Source of the DNA: DAOTWA01 sp963702935
GTDB lineage: Bacteria; Chloroflexota; Anaerolineae; Anaerolineales; Anaerolineaceae
Direction: 5' to 3'
Assembly: GCA_963702935.1 (NCBI GenBank)
Contig: OY969772.1
Span: forward strand, 4,464,001-4,528,000
DNA length: 64,000 nt
Shown here: piece by piece, positions 54,215-61,791 of the stretch
Position numbering within the stretch: position 1 is the first letter of the stretch
Layout of the letters: every line of letters begins with the position of its first letter
Program-made: the position numbers and the translations under genes
The notes under the pieces: model-generated
What the model was told of the DNA's origin: nothing
Seen by the model: only the letters and a program-made list of their open reading frames with translations
Databases searched by the model: none

Positions 54215-55954
54215 TCAACTGACGCACACGCTCAAGCCGGTAGCCGTCTCTCCCAGGTCGTTTCCCTCGGCATCCACCAGGTGGATGGCGCAGGCCATGC
54301 ACGGGTCGAACGAATGGATGGTGCGCAGGATTTCCAGGGGCTGGTCGGCGACGGCCAACTGCGTCCCCACCAGAGAAGCTTCGTAGGCGCCGGGCTGATT
54401 CTTCTGGTCACGGGGGGAGCCGTTCCAGGTGGTGGGCACCACCATCTGGTAGTTCTCGATCTTGCCGTTCTGGATCACGATCCAGTGGCCCAGTGCGCCC
54501 CGGGGCGCTTCCATATAGCCAAAGCCGCGCGCCGTGGCCGGCCAGGTGAGCGGATCCCACTTGTCGCCGTTGAAGGTCTGCGTGTTCCCGGCTTTGATCT
54601 CGCTGATCAGGTCGTTGTAGATCGTGCGCATATGGTCCGAGAAGATCTTGGTCTCGATGCCACGCGCCGCCGTGCGCCCCAGGGTGGAGAAAACCGCCTC
54701 GACTGGCACGTTGAGCGTCTTTAGCACCAGGCCCACCAGGTCTTGCGCCTGGGGGTTGCCCGTGGCGTACATCGCCAGCACGCGCGCCAGGGGACCCACT
54801 TCGACGGGCGTCTCTTTCCAGCGCGGCGCCTTGAGCCAGGAGTATTTTTTCTCCACGTCCAGCAAATCGTAAGGCGGCTGCGGCCCGGTATAGTTGAACT
54901 GGGTCTCCCCTTGCCAGGGCCCCAGGCCGGCCTGGTCGCCGCTGGCGTACTGGTACCAGGAATGCGCGATGAATTCTTGCATCGAATCCATGTCTTTCGG
55001 ATCCGGCTCGGTGATGTTCTTCAGGTCGCGGTTCACGATCAGGGTGCGTGGCACCAGGAATTTAGAAGTGTCGCTGTTGTCGGCGCCCGGGAACTCGCCC
55101 CAGGTGAGGAAATTGCCCAGGCCCTCTCCCAGGCTGCCGTAGTCCAGGTAGTAAGGCGCGATGGCCAGCAAGTCGGGGATGTACACCTGGTCGACGAACT
55201 CATTGATCTTGTCGATCGAGTCGCTGATAACGGCCAGGGAATGCGCGTTCAAGGCCACGTCGCTGTTCAGGTCGATGGGCAGGGGCACGCCGCCCACCAC
55301 GAAATTGGGATGCGGATTTTTTCCGCCGAAGATGGTGTGGATCTTGGTGACGTCCTTTTGCCAATCCAGCGCCTCCAGGAAGTGCGCCACGGCCAGCAGG
55401 TCGATTTCCGGCGGCAGCTTGTAGGCCGGGTGGCCCCAGTAGCCGTTGGTGAAGATGGACAACTGCCCGCTATCCACGATGGCCTGCACCTTTTGCTGCA
55501 CCCCGGCGAAGTAAGCCGGCGATGAATTGGACCAGGACGAGATCTTTTGCTGGATGCTGGAGGTTTCATTCGGGTCGGCTTTGAGCGCGGCCACCACGTC
55601 CACGAAATCCAGGGCGTGCAGGTGATAGAAGTGCATCACGTGGTCGTGGACGTATTGCTGCGCGATCATCAGGTTGCGGATCAGGTTGGCCGCCGCCGGG
55701 ATCTGGATGCCTAATGCATCCTCTACCGAGCGGATGGAAGCGAAGGAATGCACCGTGGTGCAAACGCCGCAGGCGCGCTGCGCGAACGCCCATGCCTCGC
55801 GCGGATCCCTTCCCTTCAGGATGATCTCGATGCCGCGCACCATGGTGCCGGAGGAATAGGCCTGGGTGACCTTGTTGGAGCCATCCAGCGCCGCTTCGAT
55901 GCGCAGGTGGCCTTCGATGCGCGTGATTGGGTCAATGACAATTCTTTGAGCCAT
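54215..55954 (-). CDS. hydL: [NiFe]-hydrogenase large subunit, group 1 Isp-type
   Basis: The 579-aa protein has DPITRIEGH at its start, L1 motif RACGVCTTVH with C62 and C65, and L2 motif DPCMACAIH with C552 and C555. These four cysteines bind the Ni-Fe(CN)2CO centre. H558 should be the last residue after processing; 21 residues follow, which the adjacent protease would remove. The gene is placed after isp2, as in the hynS-isp1-isp2-hynL loci of purple sulfur bacteria. It catalyses H2 = 2H+ + 2e-. Confidence 0.95.
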   Translation of the reverse strand: MAQRIVIDPITRIEGHLRIEAALDGSNKVTQAYSSGTMVRGIEIILKGRDPREAWAFAQRACGVCTTVHSFASIRSVEDALGIQIPAAANLIRNLMIAQQYVHDHVMHFYHLHALDFVDVVAALKADPNETSSIQQKISSWSNSSPAYFAGVQQKVQAIVDSGQLSIFTNGYWGHPAYKLPPEIDLLAVAHFLEALDWQKDVTKIHTIFGGKNPHPNFVVGGVPLPIDLNSDVALNAHSLAVISDSIDKINEFVDQVYIPDLLAIAPYYLDYGSLGEGLGNFLTWGEFPGADNSDTSKFLVPRTLIVNRDLKNITEPDPKDMDSMQEFIAHSWYQYASGDQAGLGPWQGETQFNYTGPQPPYDLLDVEKKYSWLKAPRWKETPVEVGPLARVLAMYATGNPQAQDLVGLVLKTLNVPVEAVFSTLGRTAARGIETKIFSDHMRTIYNDLISEIKAGNTQTFNGDKWDPLTWPATARGFGYMEAPRGALGHWIVIQNGKIENYQMVVPTTWNGSPRDQKNQPGAYEASLVGTQLAVADQPLEILRTIHSFDPCMACAIHLVDAEGNDLGETATGLSVCVS

Positions 55955-55964
55955 ATTCTTCTCC

Positions 55965-57257
55965 TTATTCGATCAGGGCGTCGGCAACCATCTGGCTCAG
56001 ACCGGCCACCTTGACATCCAGGTTGAAGTGCTGCACGCAGTCGGTGAACTGCAAGCGGCAGTTTGAGCAAGCCATGGTAACCGTTTTTGCGCCAACTTTT
56101 TGGAGCTGGTCGATCTTCAGCTCGAAGGCTGCGTACCGGATGGGATCGGCCTCTTTGATGGCAATCACGCCCCCGCCACCCCCGCAACAGATCGCTTCTT
56201 CCCGGTTGGGAGTCATTTCTTTGAACGAGTTGGGCGCCAGCACGTGCAGGATGTCGCGCGGCTCCTGGATGTGGCCTCCCCGGCGCTGGATCTTGCAGGC
56301 GTCGTGGAAGGTGATCACGCCGTCGCCGTCGAAAGCGCCCTCCTTGAGCTTGATGCGCCCGGATTTCAGATATTCACCCAGGAGCGCCACGATGTGGGTC
56401 ACCTCGATGCCCTGGGGAATGTCCATCATGTTGGCCGCCGTCCAGCGCAGCGCGTCGTAGGCATGGCCGCACTCGGTCACCACGATGCGCTTGACGCCCA
56501 GATCGGCCGCCGCGTCGAAGACGCGCTTCATGAAAGTCACCGTGCGCCCGGAGTTTCCTTCGTAAAAGCCAAAGTTGACCACCTCGCGTCCGGCTGTGCT
56601 CAGGGTCCAATTCTCCCCGGCGGCGTTGAGGATCTTGGCGATGGCGGCCAGGTTGTTGGGGAACTTCATCACCTCGATCGAGCTGAAGACGATCAGGGTG
56701 TCTGCGCCCTTCTTGTCGACGGGCATCTCCACTTCCCATTCGTCGGTCACCCACTCCAGGCGGTCTTCGTAGACGCTGTCCGTCACACCCAGCGGGCTGC
56801 CCTCTTCCACCTGCTTGTTGACCGCCGCCATCAGGTCGGCGGGCACCACGCCGGCTTCGGACATCCCGGAGCGCACGTCGTGGATCAAAGGTCCAAGCTG
56901 GATGCCCATCGGGCACACCATCGAGCATTTGTTGCACAGGGTGCAGGCTTCGTAGATGATCTTGCTCCAGTGCAGCAGGTCGTCGTCCGTGATGGTGTGG
57001 TCAATGCCCAGGGCCAGCTTCAGCTTGCCGCTCAGGGTAAAGCGCTGTTCGTAAGCCCGTCTCAACAGCTCGATCTTCCATACCGGGGCAAATTCCGGGT
57101 TCCCCGTGCCTTGATAGAAGTGGCAGGCTTCGGCGCACATTCCACAGCGCGTGCAGGCTTCCAATTGGGAGGCCACCCATCCACCCGTATCGTGGATGAA
57201 GGTATCCAGGGCGGTTTGCGCGTGTGTGGTTTCGGCTTGTATGGTTTGTGCTTGCAT
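55965..57257 (-). CDS. isp2: HdrD-like iron-sulfur subunit Isp2
   Basis: The 430-aa protein has two [4Fe-4S] sites: C35, C38, C41, C45 (CTRCGMCAEAC) and C105, C108, C111, C115 (CTLCNKCSMVC). A single complete CCG domain follows with C321, C357/C358 in ICCGGGGG, and C397/C400 in ACSNC, as in HdrD and Isp2. The N-terminal CCG half lacks its cysteine pair. In HdrD this domain binds the non-cubane clusters that cleave disulfides. It therefore is the likely disulfide- or sulfur-reactive partner of the hydrogenase, accepting electrons from the b-type cytochrome Isp1. It is cytoplasmic (no signal peptide). Confidence 0.92.
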   Translation of the reverse strand: MQAQTIQAETTHAQTALDTFIHDTGGWVASQLEACTRCGMCAEACHFYQGTGNPEFAPVWKIELLRRAYEQRFTLSGKLKLALGIDHTITDDDLLHWSKIIYEACTLCNKCSMVCPMGIQLGPLIHDVRSGMSEAGVVPADLMAAVNKQVEEGSPLGVTDSVYEDRLEWVTDEWEVEMPVDKKGADTLIVFSSIEVMKFPNNLAAIAKILNAAGENWTLSTAGREVVNFGFYEGNSGRTVTFMKRVFDAAADLGVKRIVVTECGHAYDALRWTAANMMDIPQGIEVTHIVALLGEYLKSGRIKLKEGAFDGDGVITFHDACKIQRRGGHIQEPRDILHVLAPNSFKEMTPNREEAICCGGGGGVIAIKEADPIRYAAFELKIDQLQKVGAKTVTMACSNCRLQFTDCVQHFNLDVKVAGLSQMVADALIE

Positions 57258-57268
57258 GAGAGCCTCCT

Positions 57269-57946
57269 TTAGGGACTAACCGCACGCTTGCCGAAATCGG
57301 CGCCGTGGATAGCCTTGGCAAAGAAATAGAACATGAAGTGCGAAATGCGGCTGAGAGGGATCCAGATCAACAGCACGTCCACGCTCAGCATGTGCAGGCT
57401 GAAAAGCACTTCGTAGCGGAAGAACAGGTGATGCGTCATGATGTAGCCGGTCACCATCGGTATGAATACCAGCAGCAGGTTGAGCCATTCTGCCGGCCCG
57501 GTGATCAATTTGAGCACGGGGTTGATCAGGCGGTTGATGAACAACGCGATCATGGCGACGATGGCGGCGGCCGCCAGCCAATCCACGATGGGCAACGGCA
57601 GGGTCGGCCAGCCAAACCCCAGCAGGCTCTTCCACACCAGCATGTGCGCCGTCCCCAGGATCAGCACGACGAAGAGCCCCAGGTGGAACAGCCCACCCGC
57701 CAGGTAGATCACCGGGTTGCGCGTGAAGGTATTCTTGACCCAGGGGACGAACGGCCAGATGAGGATGCCCTTCAAGAAGGACACCACTGCCCCACCCAGC
57801 TTGCTGCCCGCCGGTTTCACCCGGTCTGGCTTCCAGCCCAATAAAAGGATGCGGACTAAACGGTAGGCCATGCCGGCCACGAAGACCAGCAAGGCTACCT
57901 GGAAGAATGGCCCGCGAGCAAATTCGAGAATGGCATTCCAATCCAT
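57269..57946 (-). CDS. isp1: NarI-like cytochrome b membrane subunit Isp1
   Basis: The 225-aa integral membrane protein has five hydrophobic segments with His residues at 88, 101, 172/173, 185 and 203, suited to bind two b haems as in NarI/HdrE/DsrM. It would carry electrons from the periplasmic hydrogenase heterodimer across the membrane to Isp2. It lies 9 bp after hydS and 11 bp before isp2. The ATG at 57946 is preceded by GGAGGC. Confidence 0.92.
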   Translation of the reverse strand: MDWNAILEFARGPFFQVALLVFVAGMAYRLVRILLLGWKPDRVKPAGSKLGGAVVSFLKGILIWPFVPWVKNTFTRNPVIYLAGGLFHLGLFVVLILGTAHMLVWKSLLGFGWPTLPLPIVDWLAAAAIVAMIALFINRLINPVLKLITGPAEWLNLLLVFIPMVTGYIMTHHLFFRYEVLFSLHMLSVDVLLIWIPLSRISHFMFYFFAKAIHGADFGKRAVSP

Positions 57947-57955
57947 GGCAGCCTC

Positions 57956-59071
57956 CTATTCCTTCTTCTCAGCGCCGGCCGATTTCTTCTGCGCCCGGTT
58001 GACGGTGGCTACCCCGGCGCCGATCACCGCGCCGGCGGCCAGGGCGGCGCCTACGGTGGTGACGGCCGGGCGAATGAGGGGCGCGGATTGCCCTTGATAA
58101 AAGCCGCCCCCGTCCCAGAAATTCGGCTCGGAGCAGCCCAGGCAGGGATGGCCGGACTGAACCGGGAAGGACAGCCCGTTGTCCCACTTGATGGTCGCGC
58201 ACGAATTGTAGGTGGTGGGGCCTTTGCAGCCCAGCTTGTACAGGCACCAGCCCTGGCGAGCGCCTTCGTCGTCGAACGAGTCGGCGAATTTACCCGCTTC
58301 GTAGAAAGGCCGGCGCAGGCAGCGGTCGTGAATGGTATTGGCGTAGAAGGGCTTTGGCCGTTTGAGCTGGTCGAGCTCGGGCGGCGCGCCGAAGACCAGC
58401 AAATTCAGCAAGGTGCCGGTAAACACCTCCGGAATGGCCGGGCAGCCCGGGATATTGATCAGGGGCTTGTCCTTGACGATCTCGGCCACGCCTACCGCCC
58501 CGGTAGGATTGGGGTTGGCGCGCGGCAGGCCGCCGAAGGAAGCGCAGTTGCCCGTAGCGACCACCGCGAAGGCATTGGCGGCGGCCTCCTTGAGCAAGTC
58601 CAGCGAGCCTTTCCCGCCGATGGTGCAGTACACCTGCCCATCCGCTGGAGAAATGCTGCCTTCCACCACCAGCACGTATTTCCCGGCGTATTTCTGGATG
58701 GCTGCCTGCTTGGATGCATCCGCCTGGAAGCCGGCCGCCGCGAAGAGCGTCTCGTGATACTCGATGTCGATCGTATTGAGCACCAGGTTTACCAGCGTCG
58801 GATCGTGGGAGCGCGTCAGGGCTTCCGTGCATCCCGCGCAGTCCTGAAATTCCAGCCAGATCACCGGCAGGCGCGGTTGGGTTTCCAGGGCGTGCGCGAC
58901 CTGCCGCACGATGCGGTTAGGCTTGAGCAAACGTTGGGGCAGGCCGCTGGCTTCCACCGGGGGCGCCACCGTGAGGCCCATGGCTCCCACCACCAGGCCG
59001 CAGAATTTCATGAAATCCCGCCGCGTGATCCCCTTTTTCTTCAGGTTTTCGTAAATGCTGTCCTCATTCAT
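57956..59071 (-). CDS. hydS: [NiFe]-hydrogenase small subunit, Tat-exported
   Basis: The 371-aa protein has a Tat signal (TRRDFMKFCG, 16-25). The proximal cluster site starts CAGC (C78, C81), with TGNCASFGG and NIPGCPAIPE following, then medial/distal cluster cysteines in DRCLRRPFYEAG, CLYKLGCKGP and HPCLGCSEPNFWD. A C-terminal membrane anchor (about 338-360, Gly/Ala-rich) holds it at the outer face. The Shine-Dalgarno AAGGAGGC is near perfect. Catalysis thus occurs outside the cytoplasmic membrane. Confidence 0.95.
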   Translation of the reverse strand: MNEDSIYENLKKKGITRRDFMKFCGLVVGAMGLTVAPPVEASGLPQRLLKPNRIVRQVAHALETQPRLPVIWLEFQDCAGCTEALTRSHDPTLVNLVLNTIDIEYHETLFAAAGFQADASKQAAIQKYAGKYVLVVEGSISPADGQVYCTIGGKGSLDLLKEAAANAFAVVATGNCASFGGLPRANPNPTGAVGVAEIVKDKPLINIPGCPAIPEVFTGTLLNLLVFGAPPELDQLKRPKPFYANTIHDRCLRRPFYEAGKFADSFDDEGARQGWCLYKLGCKGPTTYNSCATIKWDNGLSFPVQSGHPCLGCSEPNFWDGGGFYQGQSAPLIRPAVTTVGAALAAGAVIGAGVATVNRAQKKSAGAEKKE

Positions 59072-59104
59072 CCATGCCTCCTTAGCACAGGTTATTCCTG
59101 GAGA

Positions 59105-59551
59105 TCACGCGCAGGAGATGCCTTCGGCGTCCAGCTTGGCCTGGTAAGCCGCGATGCCTTCAGCGCCTGTAACCAGATTGGCCTTTTCCCCATCCCAATC
59201 CACCGGCTGCATCTCGGCAATCCAGCCCTCTCCATAAGGATCGGCCACGGCAATATTCGGGTCGTTGGCGATTTTGTCGTTGGCGCGCAAAAGAACTCCC
59301 GTCACCGGCGCCGGCACCGGGCCGACGAACTTGCTGCTTTCCACCGTCGCCAGGCTTTTGCCCTGTTTGACTTCCTGCCCGATATTCTTGGCCTTGACCG
59401 TGATAGCCGCCAGCTTGCCGCCGGACAGCTTGGCCGCCACGGAGGTCATGCCAACCCGCACCACCCCGCCATCCATCGGCTTGGCCCAAACGTGCTTATC
59501 GATCAGATAATACAGGTCTTCAGGCAAGTTACACCCACGGATATTCGCCAT
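59105..59551 (-). CDS. lbpA: GcvH-like lipoate-binding protein (LbpA type)
   Basis: The 148-aa protein has a biotinyl/lipoyl fold with the lipoyl lysine K74 in TVESSKFVGPVPAPVTG. The N-terminus RGCNLPEDLYYLIDKHVW resembles the LbpA proteins of sHdr sulfur-oxidation loci more than glycine-cleavage GcvH. It has two cysteines, C7 and the penultimate C147, besides the lipoate. No gcvP or gcvT is near. It lies between dsrE and hydS in one operon and is probably lipoylated by the operon's own LplA. In the sHdr pathway LbpA carries sulfur bound to lipoate. Confidence 0.88.
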   Translation of the reverse strand: MANIRGCNLPEDLYYLIDKHVWAKPMDGGVVRVGMTSVAAKLSGGKLAAITVKAKNIGQEVKQGKSLATVESSKFVGPVPAPVTGVLLRANDKIANDPNIAVADPYGEGWIAEMQPVDWDGEKANLVTGAEGIAAYQAKLDAEGISCA

Positions 59552-59570
59552 TTTCTTCTCCTTTCTAAGC

Positions 59571-59939
59571 TTAGAAGGTCAAGACCGTTTTCGAATCTTC
59601 GGCGAGCTGCCACATGGTCGCTCCGCCCACCATCTTTACCCCATCGATCAGGTCTGAGGGCTGCAAGTCGTGCAGCTCGGTTGAAGCCGTGCAAGCCAGG
59701 AATTTCACCCCTCCATCCATGGCATCCTGGAGGAAACTGCTCACCGGTTTGCCGCCGGCTTTCGGGTAGATCGTCTCCGCCATGCCCTTCTTGAGCAGCA
59801 GCGTGCCATCGATGGTGAAGAACATGGTCACGTCGTAATCCATGGCCGCCGCCAGGCTGGCAAAGAAGAATGGGGTAGCGCAGCGCCGTGGGGTATCCGG
59901 CCCACTGGTCATCACAATGAGTACTTGGTCATCTGCCAT
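59571..59939 (-). CDS. DsrE-family sulfur-carrier protein (DsrE3-like)
   Basis: The 122-aa protein has the DsrE/F/H fold: a first strand VLIVMTSGPDTPRRC, helix, DVTMFFTIDG, and candidate persulfide-bearing C83 in FLACTAST followed by LIDGVKMVGGATM. Members of this group form persulfides and pass sulfane sulfur to TusA or LbpA. It lies 19 bp upstream of lbpA and 23 bp after the second DsrE gene. Confidence 0.87.
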   Translation of the reverse strand: MADDQVLIVMTSGPDTPRRCATPFFFASLAAAMDYDVTMFFTIDGTLLLKKGMAETIYPKAGGKPVSSFLQDAMDGGVKFLACTASTELHDLQPSDLIDGVKMVGGATMWQLAEDSKTVLTF

Positions 59940-59962
59940 TGCTTAAACTCCTCGATTTGAAA

Positions 59963-60439
59963 TCAAAATGCCAGCGCGATCGCGTTCTCGCTGGCAAACT
60001 CCAGGAAGGTAGCCGCCCCGCCAATTTCGATATTGCCGATGAGGTCTTCCTTCTTGATACCCATCACGTCCATGGTCATCTGGCAGGCGATGATGCGCAC
60101 GCCCGATTCGAGCGCGATATCGAGCAGCTCGCTCACCTTGGCCACGTTGGCTTTCTTCATCCAGCCGTTCATCATGCTGGTCGCCATGGAGGTCATCCCC
60201 GGCAACATGCCAACGATATTGGGCACCGAGATCGGCATGGCCGGGTTAGCGATGGGGGCCACCTTCAGCAGGTCCGCGTTGCCCTTTTTAAGGATTTGAA
60301 GGCCATAAAAGGTGAAAAAAATGGCAGCTTCCATGTCCATGGCTAAAGCTGCCGTCGCGAGAATCAAGGGAGGGTAGGCGGCATCCAGAGTGCCATGCGA
60401 AGAGATGATCGCCAATCGTTTACTGCTGCCTTCAGTCAT
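59963..60439 (-). CDS. DsrE/DsrF/DrsH-like family protein (DsrE2-like)
   Basis: The 158-aa protein begins KRLAIISSHGTLDAAYPPLI and has EAAIFFTFYGLQILKKG, with the candidate sulfur-binding C119 in IIACQMTMDVMG. The Met-rich insert (about 65-95, VPNIVGMLPGMTSM) is typical of DsrE2 proteins and may touch the membrane. DsrE2 proteins occur with TusA and rhodanese in sulfur-oxidising and other bacteria. It is one of the four sulfur-relay genes here. Confidence 0.87.
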   Translation of the reverse strand: MTEGSSKRLAIISSHGTLDAAYPPLILATAALAMDMEAAIFFTFYGLQILKKGNADLLKVAPIANPAMPISVPNIVGMLPGMTSMATSMMNGWMKKANVAKVSELLDIALESGVRIIACQMTMDVMGIKKEDLIGNIEIGGAATFLEFASENAIALAF

Positions 60440-60526
60440 AAGGAACTCCTTCTCATATTCAAATAGACAACCTTGTTGATAGCATCATAGATAGACCCTT
60501 TTCGAATGGAAAGGGATTCCCGCCGC

Positions 60527-60763
60527 TTATTTCGTTTTCTTGATGTAGAAAATGAAGCTCCCGCCCGCCTGCTCCGAGCCGACCAGCTCGTGCCCGGTTT
60601 TCTTGGTCCAGGCTTCCATATCGCTGGTAGAGCCGGGATCGGTCGCAATCATCTTGAGCACCTGGCCGACTTGAAGCCCATCGATGGCTTTCTTGGTCTT
60701 CAAAATAGGCATAGGGCAAGCCAGACCACTACAATCCAAAGTTTGATCAGGGTTAACAGACAT
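60527..60763 (-). CDS. tusA: Sulfur carrier protein TusA
   Basis: The 78-aa protein has LACPMPILKTKKAI with the persulfide-carrying C16 of the CPxP motif, and the C-terminal strand GGSFIFYIKK. TusA accepts sulfane sulfur from desulfurases or rhodanese and passes it on. It follows the regulator by 31 bp. An 87-bp gap with a small hairpin (CCCTTT/AAAGGG) separates it from the DsrE2 gene, so regulation between the two is possible. Confidence 0.93.
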   Translation of the reverse strand: MSVNPDQTLDCSGLACPMPILKTKKAIDGLQVGQVLKMIATDPGSTSDMEAWTKKTGHELVGSEQAGGSFIFYIKKTK

Positions 60764-60794
60764 ACTTAGCTCCTTTTGAAAAGAATAGATTCTT

Positions 60795-61562
60795 TTATTT
60801 CGCTACGGTAGGGTGAACTGTGCTGATTTCCGCGATACGCTGCAATCGAGCGATCAAATCCGAACGTTCGCACAACACCGTCTTGATCGTGCTGGCCACT
60901 TTGGGAGTCCATTCCTGGACCTGGGCCTGCTGGCTGCGCGTTAGCACCGGGATCTTCCGGGCCGCTTCGGTCAGGCTGGAAAGGGGAATATCGTGCTTCT
61001 CAGACAACTGCTCCAATCGCTCTTGCTCGCTCTCGCGATCGGGGGGATTGATGTAGAATTGGCCGGCGATCATCCAGGCCACCGGTTGGTCGTTCATTTG
61101 GACGATGGCGCGCTGGTAACACAGCCCCGCGTGGCAAATCTGAACAGGCGCCTGCCCGCTGCTGCGCAGCGCAATCTTTCGCCAGGAAGCCATACAGGCC
61201 TCCCGCCCGGAGGGATTGGACATCATCAGACTGCAAAAGGGATTCGAGAAGGTCGGCTCGGTTAGATTTTCCCCGTCCAGGGTGACCGCCACCGCTCCGA
61301 TCCCAATGATGCCGGCGAATATCTCCTGAACGTTCTGCACACATTCCACCGGGAAATCGGTGAGATCATCTTCTATGCTTGCTTCAGGCTTATCCTCAGT
61401 TTTTTTCTCCCCCAGCAGTTGATTGACGTCGTTCCGTGAAAAGCGCCATTGATTGCCGATCTTGATGCCCTTCAGGCGTCCGTCATTCAACATGCGGTAG
61501 ATCGTGATCCGGTCCACCTTGAGCAGCTCTTCCAGCTCTCTGGTCGTCAGCAAATCGCTCAT
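60795..61562 (-). CDS. Excisionase-type HTH regulator with PocR sensory domain
   Basis: The 255-aa protein has an N-terminal helix-turn-helix of the excisionase/MerR type (4-50: LLTTRELEELLKVDRITIYR) and a PocR domain (about 68-235) with PFCSLMMSNPSGREACMASW and QICHAGLCYQR. PocR domains bind small ligands in anaerobic regulators, and the conserved cysteines (C110, C123, C143, C148) could bind metal or sense redox. As the first gene of the operon it probably controls the hydrogenase/sulfur genes and itself through repeats at 61587-61670. Confidence 0.88.
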   Translation of the reverse strand: MSDLLTTRELEELLKVDRITIYRMLNDGRLKGIKIGNQWRFSRNDVNQLLGEKKTEDKPEASIEDDLTDFPVECVQNVQEIFAGIIGIGAVAVTLDGENLTEPTFSNPFCSLMMSNPSGREACMASWRKIALRSSGQAPVQICHAGLCYQRAIVQMNDQPVAWMIAGQFYINPPDRESEQERLEQLSEKHDIPLSSLTEAARKIPVLTRSQQAQVQEWTPKVASTIKTVLCERSDLIARLQRIAEISTVHPTVAK

Positions 61563-61586
61563 CGTTTGCCATATCCTGAAACAAGA

Positions 61587-61670
61587 TGTAACTTGTTGTT
61601 ATATTATCACCTATCAACGTCACATAACAAGTGACATATATAGCCATAATTTGTTACATCTGACATATTG
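61587..61670. promoter_or_regulatory. Repeated operator-like motif around the operon promoter
   Basis: Three related sites lie close together: TGTAACTTGTTGTTAT (61587-61602), the palindrome GTCACATAACAAGTGAC (61619-61635) and TTGTTACATCTGACA (61651-61665). They share TTGTTA/TAACAA next to TGTNA. They overlap the -35 region, as expected for sites of the PocR-HTH protein encoded just downstream. Confidence 0.5.
61601..61630 (-). promoter_or_regulatory. Promoter of the hydrogenase/sulfur operon
   Basis: On the minus strand TTGTTA (61630-61625), an 18-bp spacer and TAATAT (61606-61601). The leader before the regulator ATG would be about 30 nt. Confidence 0.55.
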
Positions 61671-61739
61671 TATCCGCGATTTTTTTTCTCCGAACTCCTG
61701 GGTCCCCGCCGGCTGGGAGATCCCCGCGCTTAAATCAAG

Positions 61740-61772
61740 AGAGGCGCCCGAAAAGGCGCCTCTACTTTTTTT
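61740..61772 (+). terminator. Strong hairpin with T-run on the plus strand
   Basis: AGAGGCGCC (61740-61748) pairs perfectly with GGCGCCTCT (61755-61763), loop CGAAAA, followed by ACTTTTTTT. As a terminator it works best in the plus direction, yet the flanking genes are on the minus strand. It may serve trxA imperfectly, block antisense transcription, or end an unseen plus-strand RNA. Confidence 0.7.
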
Positions 61773-61791
61773 ACCGCAAATCTGGCCCCAA

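Noticed and set aside
54743..55525. Long plus-strand open frame opposite hydL
   Set aside because: It is the mirror of a strongly conserved minus-strand gene in GC-rich DNA; no motifs or ribosome site.
59105..59551. Glycine cleavage H protein
   Set aside because: No glycine cleavage genes are present and the N-terminus and neighbours fit LbpA better.
53717..61562. sHdr (heterodisulfide reductase-like) sulfur oxidation locus
   Set aside because: sHdrA, sHdrB and sHdrC are absent; only the carrier proteins and ligase are shared, while the electron-transfer part is a hydrogenase.
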